This document shows positions 1 to 11,969 of a DNA stretch of 64,000 bases, one piece after another. The notes beneath the pieces are model-generated. The model was not told the DNA's origin and searched no databases. It was given only the letters and a program-made list of their open reading frames with translations. The position numbers and the translations under genes are program-made. Positions within the stretch are counted from its first letter, which is position 1. The number at the start of each line of letters is the position of its first letter. The stretch is from NCBI RefSeq assembly GCF_949987535.1, contig NC_080077.1, forward strand, positions 38,210,561 to 38,274,560, given 5' to 3'. The DNA comes from Balaenoptera acutorostrata. Lineage: Eukaryota > Chordata > Mammalia > Artiodactyla > Balaenopteridae.

Positions 1-2047
1 CTATTTCACATTCAGGAAAATTTTGAAAGAGCTCATGTAACTCACTTTTTTTTCTCCTGGTCTAAATTATCCAGGTAACTATGTAATTTCTCTGCTCTGT
101 TTACCAGTGGAAACTAAGATGTCAGGGCTGGTGGGAAAACTAAAAGATGGTGAATAAGAAAATTGAGCTCATGGCCATGGGCATCATTCTCTATATTGCT
201 TTCTCATTCTTTAATACAGAGGAGATAATGAAGATCCGTTTCCAGATAATTGAGTACCAGAGAAATATAGTGGGAATCGTTACCTTGAATGAGGATGAAT
301 TTGGTCTTAGTGGTAAAACTCTGTAGGATATTGAAATAATGAGATTTCTGACCATTTGTAATAATTAACCATTTTCATCTGAAGAATCCTACGTGTAACT
401 GGAGATTAGCACACAGCTGAGAAACTTTTCCCATCACTTTGAGATACTTCCCTCTACAGCAAAGGACAGTCTTGACGTGCTCTTACAGTATTAGCGCCCA
501 GAACCTGTTCCCTGGCTATTCCACTTTGTCACTTTGTCCATGGGACTCCTCCGACACCCAATCCTGACCTCTGCCTAAGTGTAAGGAGCCTACATTTGCC
601 TGTATATATTTCTGAACACAATATTGGCTTACCCACCCTGCTCTAACCCTTCTTCTCTGCACTCTAAGCTAACACCTCAAACTCTGCACATAGAATCACG
701 GTCCCTGCATGACACCTTTTCCTATGCTAGCTGGATTCCTGCCTGTATCTTCCCGTCAGCATGGTTTGGATTCAGATCCTGGGTCTGCTGGTCCTTCTGT
801 ACCCAACTGCTTTCTAGGACCCAATGTGCAATGCACATCAGCATAGAACCTAGAGTCTTAATATATTAAGTAACTAATTGGCATAGATGTATCTTGGATA
901 TGGCAAGTATCCAAGAAATATAGCTTCTGAATTGACATTTATTGAGTCAGTATGTTTCATGTACTTATAATGAATGTGGTGATGTGAGCTCTGTCTCTTT
1001 ATAACTTGGCTTAACCTTTCCTTTTGGCTAAAATGGATTTCTGGATAGTATATAATTTTTGGGCAATATCTTAATGTTGAAAAAGGTTTTGATGTTTATC
1101 AGATTTAAACCATAAACAAAGCCGATAAAGGAAATGAATAAGAAACTTGTGTTCAACTAGATTAATGATCCTAAGTAGGTGTAGCTTCTCTTAAGCTCCA
1201 AGGTACTTATTTTCTTCTTCAACGTAAACAGAAAACAGTATTTCTCCTGTGCACATGGGTAAATTATTCCTTCCCATGGGCCAAAATAAATAAGAAAAAA
1301 AATCTTGATACACTAGTTTTTTGGGGCATAATTTGAGGTGGGAAACAGGATAGAGTATGAATTTGGGGGCTAGTGGAGTCCGAGAAATCATTTCAGAGCC
1401 TTCTAGACACAAAAGATAAACTATCAGTGTCTGAGGAAAATACCTAAATTTTCAAAAGTTAGTTTTGGGGGCAAAAGTCCCCTGAAAGTGGGAGGACTGT
1501 TCTGATTGACTTCTGATCCCCTCCCCTCTCAGAATTCTTATATCCCTGGGGCTTACTTGTTAGACTCAATAAATTAGGAGGAAAGAAAAAGTACTCATCT
1601 CCCACTCTACAGGTTTTCAGAGATGAAAAAAAAATTCCATTCATTCCTCCCCAGTGGAAAGGATGGGAGAAATGTACCTCACATGTCTCTTTTTCCTCTC
1701 ACTGAGCCCCACCACCTCCATGAAGAGTGACTTATTTGATGGGTAAGTTTGGAAAAGGGACTGAGCATGCTCAGTTTGGTCATACCTCTCCTCTCATTTG
1801 GAGCCAGCCCATCTGCAGAATGCACACAATTTTTATAACTCCACAGGATGAAATCAGAGGCCATGCTATATCTTCTTCATAGTAATATTCATATGGATAT
1901 TTCATAAAAATATTAACATTTTTATATTGTTATCCTTTATAAAAATATGCAAGTCAACTGAATTTATGCCTGAAAGCTGAATGATCCTACACTGGAGAAT
2001 GGGGCATGAATACAGGAGCCCCATGAAAGTATTGGAAAGGAGTCTGT
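1..2047. other. Unassigned AT-rich DNA
   Basis: No repeat family or gene was recognised here. Reading frames are short and lack codon or domain features. The segment could be intron or intergenic sequence. Confidence 0.5.
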
Positions 2048-2086
2048 AATACTCAAAAGCCCACTTTTGAGTGGGCTTTTAGTATT
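2048..2086. repeat. Near-perfect short inverted repeat (hairpin)
   Basis: The left arm AATACT-c-AAAAGCCCACT (2048-2065) pairs with the right arm AGTGGGCTTTTAGTATT (2070-2086) across a 4-base loop TTTG. This gives a 17-bp stem whose only defect is one bulged C at 2054. A third copy of the arm and loop motif, AGCCCACTTTTGA, follows in direct orientation at 2098-2110. No known repeat family was recognised around it. Confidence 0.85.
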
Positions 2087-2394
2087 ATAGTGCCCATAGC
2101 CCACTTTTGAGGAATGCTGAGTTTAGGACTCCAAATCCATAACCTATGGTTAGTTGGATTACAAATGTAAATCTTATACTAGACAAGGATCAACAAAACT
2201 AGTTAGATCCTGTCTCTTGCCCAGGTAGAATGTAGTACATTCAGATAAAATTAGCTGTATATCATTAAAATATCCATCCCCAAGTTCCTGGGAACCTGAA
2301 AGGGCCTGTTTCATGAAAATTAACTAAGATTACAGTTCTTCAAGATAATGAAGGCTATCACTGTGAAGGATAAAATATAAATAAGACATGATTA

Positions 2395-2660
2395 TAGCCT
2401 TCAAAGACTGAACAACCTGATACGCAGTCAGTCAAACACAAGAAATTACATCATAAGGTAGAACATGGCTGTAATCTTAGGAAAGATTAGCAAAAACACT
2501 TTTGAAGTTAAGGAAGGTCATATCCAGTTGAGCTATCATGAAAGGCTTAATAGAGGAGTTGATATTTTAACTAGGCCTTGAAGAACAGAGAATATTTAAG
2601 TAAGAAGGGAATGATGGGCAAAGGTAAAAAGTGAACAAAATAGAAAGGAAATAAGAAATG
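2395..2660 (+). mobile_element. L2 LINE fragment (old)
   Basis: The text resembles the L2 3' region, including an 'aggccttgaagaacagag' segment followed by purine-rich 'gggaatgatgggcaaagg' text. It is diverged and truncated at both ends. The family call is from memory of the consensus. Confidence 0.5.
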
Positions 2661-2689
2661 GTGAGTTGGTCTATGGGGCTACAGTGGTT

Positions 2690-2760
2690 TGCTTCTGTAT
2701 GTGTATGTATGTGATTGTGGGCACAAGTGTGTAAATATGTGTGGGTGTGCACATGCCCCC
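2690..2760. repeat. TG-rich degenerate simple repeat
   Basis: An interrupted run of TGTATGTG and GTGTG motifs, on the plus strand. It looks like a decayed (TG)n microsatellite. Confidence 0.6.
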
Positions 2761-3009
2761 TGGGACAGTCACTGTGGGAGTAATGAGGCTGTGAGTGGGA
2801 TGTGCTATAGGAAAGATGAGAATCATAGGACACTAAAGCAGAAATAAGAGGACTACTGGAGCATCCTTTTGAATATGATACCCATAAGTACCTGGGATTT
2901 TGAGTTTACACAATCTAGAAAGCCAGCTTGCATGATGGAGTATTTAGACTTGCATTGCATAAAGAAAAGTGATGGATGGAAACTGATATCTGTTGACAAC
3001 TTTATAGAT

Positions 3010-3160
3010 GTCATCTCATCTCATTATCACTACAGTCCTTTGGAGAGAACATTCTTACATAGAACGAGGGAAAACGGAACCTAAGTGATTAAGTGACTTG
3101 CTAAAGTACAACTAGGACCTGGATTGAACTCATATTTGTCTTACTCCAAAGCTCATGGTT
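3010..3160 (-). mobile_element. MIR-like SINE fragment (old)
   Basis: Diverged MIR core in reverse orientation: 'aagtgattaagtgacttgc' followed by 'acctggattgaactc', then 'ccaaagctcatg'. Confidence 0.55.
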
Positions 3161-3164
3161 TCCC

Positions 3165-3800
3165 CCCAATACAAGTGATTTTCAAATTTTAGCTATTTGT
3201 ACAATATCTTCCTTGGTTTGCCTTATTACTACTTGTACTAGTTTCTTAATATTTTCTTATAATTAACTTATACATAATTTAATTTACTTTGAAAAGGAAA
3301 TTCATATCACTATTTGATGTGCTGGTTATACTTTCCTAATACAAACGAAAGTTCTTGTATAACATGGTATCCTCTAGCTAGCACATAAAGTATCTTTGTA
3401 AAACCTTACGCCCCCAGCCGCAGGGATTCTGGCCTGGCTTAACTCTGATCAAAGACACAGGGCTTGGTGAGCAAAATTAAGACTGTATTTCAGCCTCCAC
3501 TTACCCCTTCAGGCAGGTGTCTTCGGGCAGGGCATAACCTGCCCAGCTGTATGTAGTGGCTCTGAACAAACCTCTTAAATTGAAAACAAAACCCAAAATA
3601 CCTGCCTGGCCATGTACCCAGGCACCTTTGGAAACCCTGCATATAATCCAGCACTTTTGGAAATACTGCCTTTCACAAAATAAGAAGGGGCCTGCCAGTT
3701 GTCTTGATATCCGGGAATTCCTCTTTTAGACCTCTATTTAAGTATGGGAAGCATTTAATGAGGTATGAATCATTTCACAGAATGTATTTCCTGGATGTTT
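3165..3800. other. Unassigned DNA
   Basis: No gene or repeat was recognised between the MIR-like piece and the SINE. A GC-richer patch lies near 3410-3560 but carries no recognisable motif. Confidence 0.45.
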
Positions 3801-3810
3801 AACTCATCTT

Positions 3811-4108
3811 TTTTTTTTTTTTTAAATTTATTTATTTATTTTTGGCTGCATTGGGTCTTTGTTGCCACACACGGGCTTTCTCTAGTTACGGTGAGCAGGG
3901 GGCTACTCTTCGTTGCGGTGCGTGGTTCTCATTGCGGTGGCTTCTCTTGTTGCGGAGCACGGGCTCTAGGCGCACAGGTTTCAGTAGTTGTGGTGCACGG
4001 GCTTAGTTGCTCCACGGCATGTGGGATCTTCCCGGACCAGGGATCGAACCCATGTCCCCTGAATTGGCAGGCAGATTCTCAACCACTGTGCCACCAGGGA
4101 AGTCCCTT
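3811..4108 (-). mobile_element. CHR-type tRNA-derived SINE
   Basis: A poly-T and (TTTA)n tail sits at the left and the tRNA-like head at the right (its reverse complement starts 'GGGACTTCCCTGGTGGCACA'), so the copy reads on the minus strand. The B-box region is visible as 'ggatcgaaccc'. It is flanked by a probable target-site duplication, AACTCATCTT (3801-3810) and AAGTCATCTT (4109-4118), with one mismatch. It is an older copy than the 49.3 kb SINE and has lost several CpGs. Confidence 0.9.
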
Positions 4109-4119
4109 AAGTCATCTTT

Positions 4120-4540
4120 AAATGTGTTCTAAATATATGGATTTACACACCTGGATATGTAAATGCTGTCTCTTTGGTCAATGGATCTCCATTGTATACA
4201 GTTGATGATAACAGCTCAGGTGTCCTAGGACCTGCCTCTTGATATGGTTATATCATGACTCAGTGATTCATTTACTGCATATTTTGTCAGAAGTTTCAGA
4301 ATTTCATCAATTCAGAGCTGATCGCAAGGCTCCCACAAACTCTGAAAGCTTTTGGAATGGGACTTTTGAAGTCTGGCCCTTCACCTCTGCTTTTAGTCCA
4401 TTTTCTATATTCCTACTTAGTTCAGATCCTGACAATTAATTCCTCTTTAGATGTTCATGCAAAAAGCAAGAAGTATTCCTTTTTCTATTTTCAAGTGGTA
4501 ACACAAAGTAAATCTGGTTATGTATACATTTTAAAGAAGA
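4120..4540. other. Unassigned DNA
   Basis: No gene or repeat recognised. Overlapping short open frames at 4239-4614 have no domain signal. Confidence 0.45.
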
Positions 4541-4544
4541 CAGT

Positions 4545-4740
4545 GTGTTACAGTAAAAAGAGTAGGGGCTTTGGTATGAGACACACTTGGAATCCGACAT
4601 TTGATGGTTTCTAACTGTGTAACCTTAGCCAAGTTGATGAACCTTTCTTCCTCTTTCAAATGTGGATAATACTTTTAAGTTTTTCTATGAGACCAAAATA
4701 TATAAAGCATCTGCAGCACAAAGTAGGTGCTCAATGAAAA
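4545..4740 (+). mobile_element. MIR SINE
   Basis: Good match in order to MIR: 'aaaagagtaggggctttgg', 'acttggaatccgac', 'taactgtgtaaccttagcc', 'tttcaaatgtggataat' and the terminal 'gtaggtgctcaatgaa'. Nearly full length, oriented plus. Confidence 0.8.
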
Positions 4741-4744
4741 TAAT

Positions 4745-7215
4745 TTTTCTTCTTTCGTAATAACTTCAAATTGTATAATAAAAAGCAAAGTCAGATAAGC
4801 TTTTGAAGAATTCTGCAAAACGTTTGATGTATCACTGTTTCCTATCCAACTATTTGGTACTATGAAATGAACCAGATATTTCCTGCTTGCTATCATTTTA
4901 AGCAACTGCCTTTCTCCAGATAAAAAAATGAAACAAAGGACTATGATTTCATATTCCTGAATTATAAGATCTAGCATTTTCCTTCCCTGGTCACTAGAGT
5001 CACAGCCTTAGTGAAGAGCAGAATCTGCTCCAGGCACCCAGCCCCCCTGCTGTGGCAGTGAGGGAAACTTGACTTCAGAAACTGACATGGTGTCAAATCT
5101 CCCATTGAACTGCAGCCTGTGTGGTTTAAAAATTAGATTTTTAAGAGAGAATGTGTCCCAAGGAAAGAAAGAAATTATGCTCAACTATGACTTCGCGATT
5201 TATGTTTAGACACTTTGTTGATACAATTGTACATCGACTTTATTTCGTGCCTAAGTGGAATGAAGGAAACTTTAGTGTCAGGAAGATGGAGGAGGAAAAC
5301 GCAGATCAATATTACAGAGGATGCTCAGGGAAATGACTTTTATTCCTACTTAGTATTTTAAATGTGTGAATGATGCATCTTAGTGATTTAATTCTCTTAG
5401 TTAAGGACAAAATAAATATTAAAAAACTGGCTTTTAGAAATCAAGAAGTTAAAATGGACAATTGTAAGAAACTAAGCAATACAAATGCACCACTTTATTT
5501 AAAAGAACTAATGAGAAGATACAGTGATGGATTTCATTTTTTATTTAAATAAATTATAATAACCATTTGATCAGGTGATCTTTTCAGAATTCAAACCTCT
5601 AATTTTAACAAGTAGATAATCTGATTCAAGACAAACACATACCACAAATAGGATCAAACTTCTTGAGGACAACCTATTGCAAGAAATAAAAGTCCTACCT
5701 TAAACAGTGCAATTCTGTTCCCTGCTTCTGGGAACGTGCAGAAAATAAATAATATTTTTGCCATAATTTGTAAGGCTTCCCCATAATTGGGATTTTTAAA
5801 AAGTGAAAGTGTACCTATGAGAAGGTATTTTGCTAAACTTATTCCTTTCACTTAAAACCATACCACCATCTCATGATAAGATTAGAAAATTGGTATTTAA
5901 GCATTAGAATGAGCTTACTTTATTTCCATCTTCTCTGATTTGTGTAACCCTTAGAGTCTTAAAGCCACAAAGAAATTATATTACCTGCTGGTAAGTAACA
6001 GAACCAGATGGAAATCTCAAATCTCCTAAATGTTATTCCAATGTTCCTTTTTACACTTTTATTCTTCTAGATTGGACAAATTATTCACTCTTACCCTATT
6101 GACCTTACGGGGATCATCACTTAAGCAAAATGCCCTTTTCTCTTCTTTTCTTAAACATCTGGAATTGGCTATTTGTAAGTAAGCTCACTAATTACTTCTA
6201 TTAATCCCTCAGATTTATGTCTTTACTTAACATGAGAGTCCAGGGAGGTTTTCTCTTCTTCAGAGCATGTAACTGAGTATTTGTTTATATTTACCTGTTT
6301 GACACCCTTTTTTCCTTCTTCTGATAACAAGATACCACTTTTGTTTTGGGAACTGCCTTTCCACATGACATTAACTTGACCAGTCACAGTACTTCATCCT
6401 CCTAAACACGGAGATTTGTAAAAGGGAAAGGCCCTATTTCAAGGAGAAACAATCAAGAGTCCCCCCCCTCAGTTGGGGGACTGAGCTGGACCTCAGAAGA
6501 GACAATGTCTCTCTTTCTGAGACTGAATACACCTAAGATTGAGAACTTGTAGAGGCCTAGTGCCATCTCTCCTACCATAGCAGGGAGCACGTCTAAGAGT
6601 GAAGCCATAACACAGAAGAAAACCAATGAGAGTAACAATAAAGAAAAGACAAGACAAATTTCTGATAAATTCACATGACTTGTATCATTGGATTCTGCTC
6701 ATCCTGAAGATAGCACCACCTCCTTAGATTTTCTAGTTCATGTGCCAATACCATCCCTACCTTCCCTCTTTTTCTCTTAAACCAGCTTTGGCTGAGTTCT
6801 TGTCACTTGAATTTAAAGAGTTGTAATACAATTTCATTCTTATTTATTTGCATCCTCAAATTTTCTTTAACTAATCATTATTACACATAGTCGTCATCCT
6901 CTACAACACTAAGATCTAAGGAATGATGCCTCTTCTTTTGTATTTCCTTTTCTACTTACATTTTTAAGTTCATTGATACATGTTGAGCCCTGAGGAATTT
7001 GTTTTAGTCTTCTACTGATAAGCCATACACGCTTAGGGATCTTCCTCTCCTCATAATTGAGTGTTTGTTCCCTTTCTCTACAGATGAGAGGTCCATTCTA
7101 CTCCTTCCCTTGCAGCACACTCATGCATGTGATGAGCCAAAGAACAGTTCTCAAGTGAAAACTTGAAACATATTTTGCTTCCCAGGATAAAATTTTCAGA
7201 GGCTGAAGGGCAGTG
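4745..7215. other. Unassigned DNA, 2.5 kb
   Basis: No gene, RNA gene or repeat family was recognised. The open frames here (for example 5151-5336, 5370-5552 and 6453-6674) are short and without domain features. Confidence 0.45.
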
Positions 7216-7220
7216 AGCAT

Positions 7221-7637
7221 TGCGGTGGGTTGAATGGTGGACCCCCAAAATATATCGATGTCTGAACCTCCAGAACCTGTGAATGTGACCTTATTTGGAA
7301 AAAGGGTCTATGTAGATGTAATTAGCTATCTCAAGCTGAGATCATCCTAGATTATTTGGGTACACTGTAAATCCAATGACAGTTGTCCTTATAAGAGCCA
7401 GAAGAGAAGACCATGTGAAGATGAAGGCTGAGATTAGAGTTATGCCTCTACAAGCCAAGGAAACCTGGAGCTACCAGAGAGGAAAGAGGCAGGAAAGAAT
7501 TCTTCCCTAGAGTCCCCAGAGGGAGCATGGCCCTGCCCATACCTTGATTTCAGACTTCTGACCTCCAGAACTGTAAGAGAATAATTTTCTGTTGTTTGTC
7601 GTATTTTTTAGTGGCAGCCACAGGAAATGAATACAGG
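7221..7637 (+). mobile_element. MLT1-type MaLR LTR (solo)
   Basis: Matches the MaLR LTR pattern along its length: 'gtgggttgaatggtggaccc', 'gtgaccttatttgga', 'gatgtaattagctat', 'ccttataagag', 'gaagaccatgtgaagatga', 'ccagagggagcatggccctg' and 'ctccagaactgtaagag'. No internal sequence follows, so it is a solitary LTR. No gene is present. Confidence 0.85.
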
Positions 7638-7644
7638 CATTATA

Positions 7645-7945
7645 AAACAGAAATGTGAAAATTATTACTTTAGAACCAATGAATGTACAGGTTATTATTT
7701 TTGTCCCTGAGGTTCTCAGCCTAGGACACAGTCCTGGCCGGTTTTTGGACAGAATTGGCTCTGGAGCAAGAAGAGGGAGGGCAAGGATTTGCAGAGCAGT
7801 GAGGAGACGGAAGTGTCTCCAGCCACAGAGTTGGGAGAGGTTTTCAAATATAAGCAAAGCCTTATTTAGGGATCACTTTATTTCTCAAATTCTTCATTTG
7901 GAGAGAAATATTTTCTCCCAATCAAACTGATCATCTTTTCTTGAG
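7645..7945. other. Unassigned DNA
   Basis: No repeat or gene recognised. Open frames on both strands overlap here (7507-7857 minus, 7655-7930 plus) and have no recognisable domain. Confidence 0.4.
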
Positions 7946-7946
7946 G

Positions 7947-8060
7947 CAGTGATGTATAGTAAAAAGTGCATGAACCCTATAATCAGACAGGTCTGGGTGT
8001 GAATGATGGGTTCTGCCTCAGCTCTGGGATCTTGAATAGTCTCTGATCCATTCAGAGCAA
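7947..8060 (+). mobile_element. MIR SINE fragment
   Basis: MIR 5' and core text: 'gatgtatagtaaaaagtgca', 'aatcagacaggtctgggtg', then 'ctcagctctgggatcttga'. The 3' part is not recognisable. Confidence 0.7.
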
Positions 8061-8064
8061 ATGA

Positions 8065-8452
8065 GACTTCTGCTCAGAGTCTGAGAAAGAAACCCTTACT
8101 CTCTTACAGATGAGAGTGTGAGGAGAATGTAGGGTCCAAAGTTGCTGATTTCTCTTCTGGCTCTGAAAGGACACCTCATCTCAGAATGGAGCCAACCAGA
8201 AAAATTGAAACCAAGATTGGGAGAGAAGTGAGACATGGATTACAAGATTTCGAATTCAGCTCTGCTGTACCCCCTAGACTTTTTAGTTACAAAAGCCAGT
8301 AAATCACATTTTGTCTAAGACACTTAACCCACAGAGTGTTACTATACTATGTAAAGTCACATAATATGATCCCTAAAATGTAATATATACATTATAAATA
8401 TTAGTGGCCTATTAGCCTGGAATTCCACCGATGTATTTCCACAGAAAGTGCC
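8065..8452. other. Unassigned DNA
   Basis: No gene or repeat recognised. Confidence 0.4.
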
Positions 8453-8455
8453 TTA

Positions 8456-8638
8456 GAGTGGTGATTTTTCAACCGTGGCTACACATTAGAATCACCTGAA
8501 CAGCTTTTAGAACATCTCCATGCCCAATAGCATTCCTCACGGATTAAACCAGAGTCTCTGAGAGTAGGATTCAGGTCTCACTATGTTCTTAAAGCTCCCC
8601 TGGTGATTCAAATATGCAGCCAAAGCTGAGAACCACTG
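8456..8638 (+). mobile_element. MER5A (hAT-Charlie MITE)
   Basis: Starts near 'gagtggtgatttttcaa', contains 'cattagaatcacctgaacag' and 'ggtgattcaaatatgcagcc', and ends at the terminal repeat 'gagaaccactg'. The length (about 183 bp) fits a full MER5A. Confidence 0.85.
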
Positions 8639-8639
8639 T

Positions 8640-9625
8640 TTTATAGCTAACTCACAAACAGGATTTGCAGGTCAAGAAAAAAAATTTAAAAGAAGGCTTT
8701 TACTTTAAATAGCAACCCTAAGTATTGCCTATTTATTGTGTCAAGATTTTTTTGTGTGTCAAGTTCACTACCTCTGTGGAGATGGCTTCTAAGCTTGTTT
8801 TTGTTCCCTCTGGCAAATTGTTGCTAGTTTTCTTTAACAGGAGTTAAGAGAATATCTTTTTAGCCTTACTAGGCCATGCTCATTTATTTTTATTCTGTGA
8901 AAACCCCTCCAAGCTTTTGAGCTCGTTATTTTATTAGGGACTAATAAATTTAACTTGACCATATACACTGCTAAAAAGCTTAGTCTTCCATATGAGGCAG
9001 GCCAACAGTCTGTGTTACCTTTAACCCTTCAGCTTAGCTTATGAAAGATATTAGTGTTATACTGATAGCTGATGTTAAATTGTGTGCAAATTATGAATTT
9101 TTTAGGTCCCAGCCCCTATGGAGCATATAAAACTGAAGATCCTTATGATAACCCTAGACACTTCTGGAAGAGTGGGAATTTGAAGCTACCATGTGGCACA
9201 AGAGCAAGCACTGAATAGCTGTGTTTGCTATTTTGAGCTTCAGCTTTTCTCGTGTTTTAAATGAAGTTAATAATATTTCACCTATAAATCTTACAGGATA
9301 AATAAACTAGTTATTTTTATGGATGAGGTTTGTAAACCAAAAATAAGGATAAAATATAAGTTAGGCATTTTTGAAAAATAGAGGTACCATGCATGTGAGT
9401 TGTACCTGTATGGTTAGAAGAATAGAGGTGGTTCAGTAAATACTAAGGCAATACTTATCCAAAAAGTTGTGTCTCGTGGGTCAGAGAAGGAGTGGAAACC
9501 TGCAGAAATCATCTGGGCCTATGGTATTGTGTCATTTGTTTCTGTGCATTGTCATTCACATCAGAGGGAGAGGCCTCTGATATTGGTAGGCATCTATAAT
9601 GAGCCAGACAGTTTTAAAACATCAT
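8640..9625. other. Unassigned DNA
   Basis: No gene or repeat recognised in about 1 kb of AT-rich sequence. Confidence 0.45.
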
Positions 9626-9640
9626 TTATTATCATTATTT

Positions 9641-9898
9641 TTTTTTAACTTTTTTTTTTTAATTTATTTATTTTTGGTTGCATTGGGTCTCTGTTGCTGC
9701 GTGGTGTGCGGGCTTCTCACTGCGGTGGCTTCTAGTTGTGGCACGCGGGTTCAGTAGTTGTGGCACGCGGGCTCAGTAGTTGTGGCGCACAGGCCCAGTT
9801 GCTCCGCGGCATGTGGGATCCTCCCGGACCAGGGCTTGAACCCGTGTCCCCTGCATTGGCAGGCGGATTCTCAACCACTGCACCACCAGGGAAGCCCT
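9641..9898 (-). mobile_element. CHR-type tRNA-derived SINE
   Basis: Minus-strand SINE with the tRNA-like head at the right ('accaccagggaagccc') and a T-rich tail at the left. The middle holds a short tandem variation: 'tcagtagttgtggca/gc' is repeated at about 9750-9790. It is flanked by the imperfect duplication TATTATCATTATTT and TATTAACATTATTT. Confidence 0.9.
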
Positions 9899-9909
9899 AT
9901 TAACATTAT

Positions 9910-10070
9910 TTATTTGAGTGCCTAATATGTACTAGGCACTGACTTTTATAAATCCTCACAAGTAGTCTAGGAACCCAAGGGATATTAAGAAATGTAAGGC
10001 TACATTACAATTAAATAGCAGAATCAGGATTTAAAATCAGGTCTTAACTCTGTAGCCATTTGTTTGCAAT
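9910..10070 (-). mobile_element. MIR-like SINE fragment (old)
   Basis: Reverse MIR pattern: 'gagtgcctaatatgtactag', 'aatcctcacaagtagtctag' and 'ttaaaatcaggtcttaactc'. Strongly diverged. The CHR SINE inserted at its left edge. Confidence 0.55.
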
Positions 10071-10074
10071 GATG

Positions 10075-11000
10075 TCACCCTGATTCCCAGTTCTAGCACA
10101 AAGACAGTTTTTCATCTAAAAAGGGATAGGAAACACTGACAATTATCATACATTTTTTCCCCCAGCAATTATTTTTCATACTGCAAGTTTTGAAGGTACA
10201 ATTCAATACCTACAGGGGATGTGCTGGTGCAGATTCCTTGTTCCCCTACCGAAACCATTTCTCAGATTTTAGTTTGTCATCTTAGCATCTCACTGATGCT
10301 CTCATCACCAAAGTAGTAGTGCTTTTCAGAGATATCAGCCTCTGTAACAGGACAGGACTTTGCAAAATCTATGCATTCTACCCTCTAAGCACAAATACTT
10401 CTTTTAGGAATTTTGGATTCTTTTCCTCAAGTGAAGTGGAATTACCAGGTCAAAGAACTGAATGCTTTTTGTATCTATTAAATTTGTTTTAGAGACCATA
10501 CTGTGAAAATGAAATATTCTGTTTCACAACAAAGATACTTGAGGCTTAGGAATTTGCAGAAATGGAAGAAACATATCTCATAATTAGTTAAAACCATTTC
10601 TTTACACACAATCTTCAAAAAGTCCTACTGGCTTCCAAGGAGTATAGAAAAACAATTTATTTGGTAGAAAACCTCTTCTTCCATTTTAAAAGGAATAGAA
10701 TTATAATTGCTAACAGGGCACAGGTTGAGAATCTTTGCAAACCTGAGGAAATGCACCTCCCAGCCCCAGCTCAGGTACTTGTTATATCTCTTTGATCCTC
10801 AGGTAATAAATAAAAATTGAAAATAAATTTATCTTCATGTTCTAAATATGCAATGTAATTCTCTTCTTTAAATGTGACGATTAATGTGGAAACCTTTCCA
10901 GGAACTTTTGGGAGGAGAGAAAGTTTTTTGTATTTAAAAAAAGTTGTAGAAATTTTAGATACAGTGCCTTATAATTTTAAATTCATCAAGAGGAAACCAG
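10075..11000. other. Unassigned DNA
   Basis: No gene or repeat recognised. Confidence 0.45.
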
Positions 11001-11007
11001 CATTTTA

Positions 11008-11963
11008 TTTTATTTTTATTTTTTTTTAATTTTATTGAAGTATAGTTGATTTACAATGTTGTGTTAATTTCTGCCATACAGCAAAGTGATTCACTTATAC
11101 ATATATAAATTCTTTTTCATATTCTTTTCCATTATGGTTTATCACAGGATATTGAATATAGTTCCCTGTGCTACACAGTAAGACTTTGTTTATCCATTCT
11201 ATATATATATAGCAATAGTTTGCATCTGCTAATCCCAAACTCCCAATCCTTCCCTCCTCCAAACCCCTCCCCTTTGGCCCACAGGTCTGTTCTCTGTATC
11301 TATGAGTCTGTTTCTGTTTTGTAGATATGTTCATTTGTGTCGTATTTTAGATTCCACATATAAGTGATATCATATGGTATTTGTCTTTCTCTTTCTGACT
11401 TAATTCACTTAGTATGATAATCTCTAGGTCCATCCATGTTGCTGTAAATGGCATTATTCATTCTTTTTTTTTTTTTTTTTTTTTTAAAGTTTTACTTGAT
11501 TTTATTTATTTATTTATTTATTTATCTATTTTTGGCTGTGTTGGGTCTTCGGTTCGTGCGAGGGCTTTCTCCAGTTGCGGCAAGCGGGGGCCACTCTTCA
11601 TCGCGGTGCGGGGACCGCTCTTCATCGCGGTGCGCGGGCCTTTCTCTATCGCGGCCCCTCCCGTCGCGGGGCACAGGCTCCAGACGCGCAGGCTCAGCAA
11701 TTGTGGCTCACGGGCCCAGCTGCTCCGTGGCATGTGGGATCTTCCCAGACCAGGGCTCGAACCCGTGTCCCCTGCATTAGCAGGCAGATTCTCAACCACT
11801 GCGCCACCAGGGAAGCCCCTATTCATTCTTTTTTATGACTGAGTAATATTCCATTGTATATATGTACCACGTCTTCTTTATCCATTCATCTGTTGACAGA
11901 CACTTAGGTTGTTTCCATGTCTTAGCTATTGTCAGTAGTGCTGCTGTGAACATAGGGGTGCAT
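11008..11963 (-). mobile_element. L1 LINE 3' fragment, interrupted by a SINE
   Basis: A 5'-truncated L1 on the minus strand. The 3'UTR shows 'tattgaagtatagttgattt' and 'cagcaaagtgattcacttat', and the end of ORF2 follows as 'gtccatccatgttgctgtaa' and 'tgagtaatattccattgta'. A young SINE (11471-11820) interrupts it in the ORF2 C-terminal region. Excluding the SINE, about 600 bp of L1 remains. The coding part is a remnant only. Confidence 0.9.
11471..11820 (-). mobile_element. Young full-length CHR-type SINE inside L1
   Basis: Belongs to the same longer, GC-rich subfamily as the copies at 49.1 and 49.3 kb, sharing 'cggttcgtgcgagggctttc' and 'ccactcttcatcgcggtgcg'. The poly-T and (ATTT)n tail is at the left and the tRNA-like head at the right. 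The flanking repeat ATTCATTCTTTTTT (11456 onward and 11821-11834) is a perfect target-site duplication of L1 sequence, so the SINE is younger than the L1. Confidence 0.95.
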
Positions 11964-11969
11964 GCTTAT

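Noticed and set aside
2567..2833. 88-codon His-rich minus-strand open frame
   Set aside because: The His/Thr repeats are the translation of a decayed TG-rich simple repeat.
11414..11842. Open frames on both strands (up to 142 codons) at 11.4-11.8 kb
   Set aside because: They are translations of the GC-rich, stop-poor SINE and its tail; the same peptides appear from the 49.3 kb SINE.
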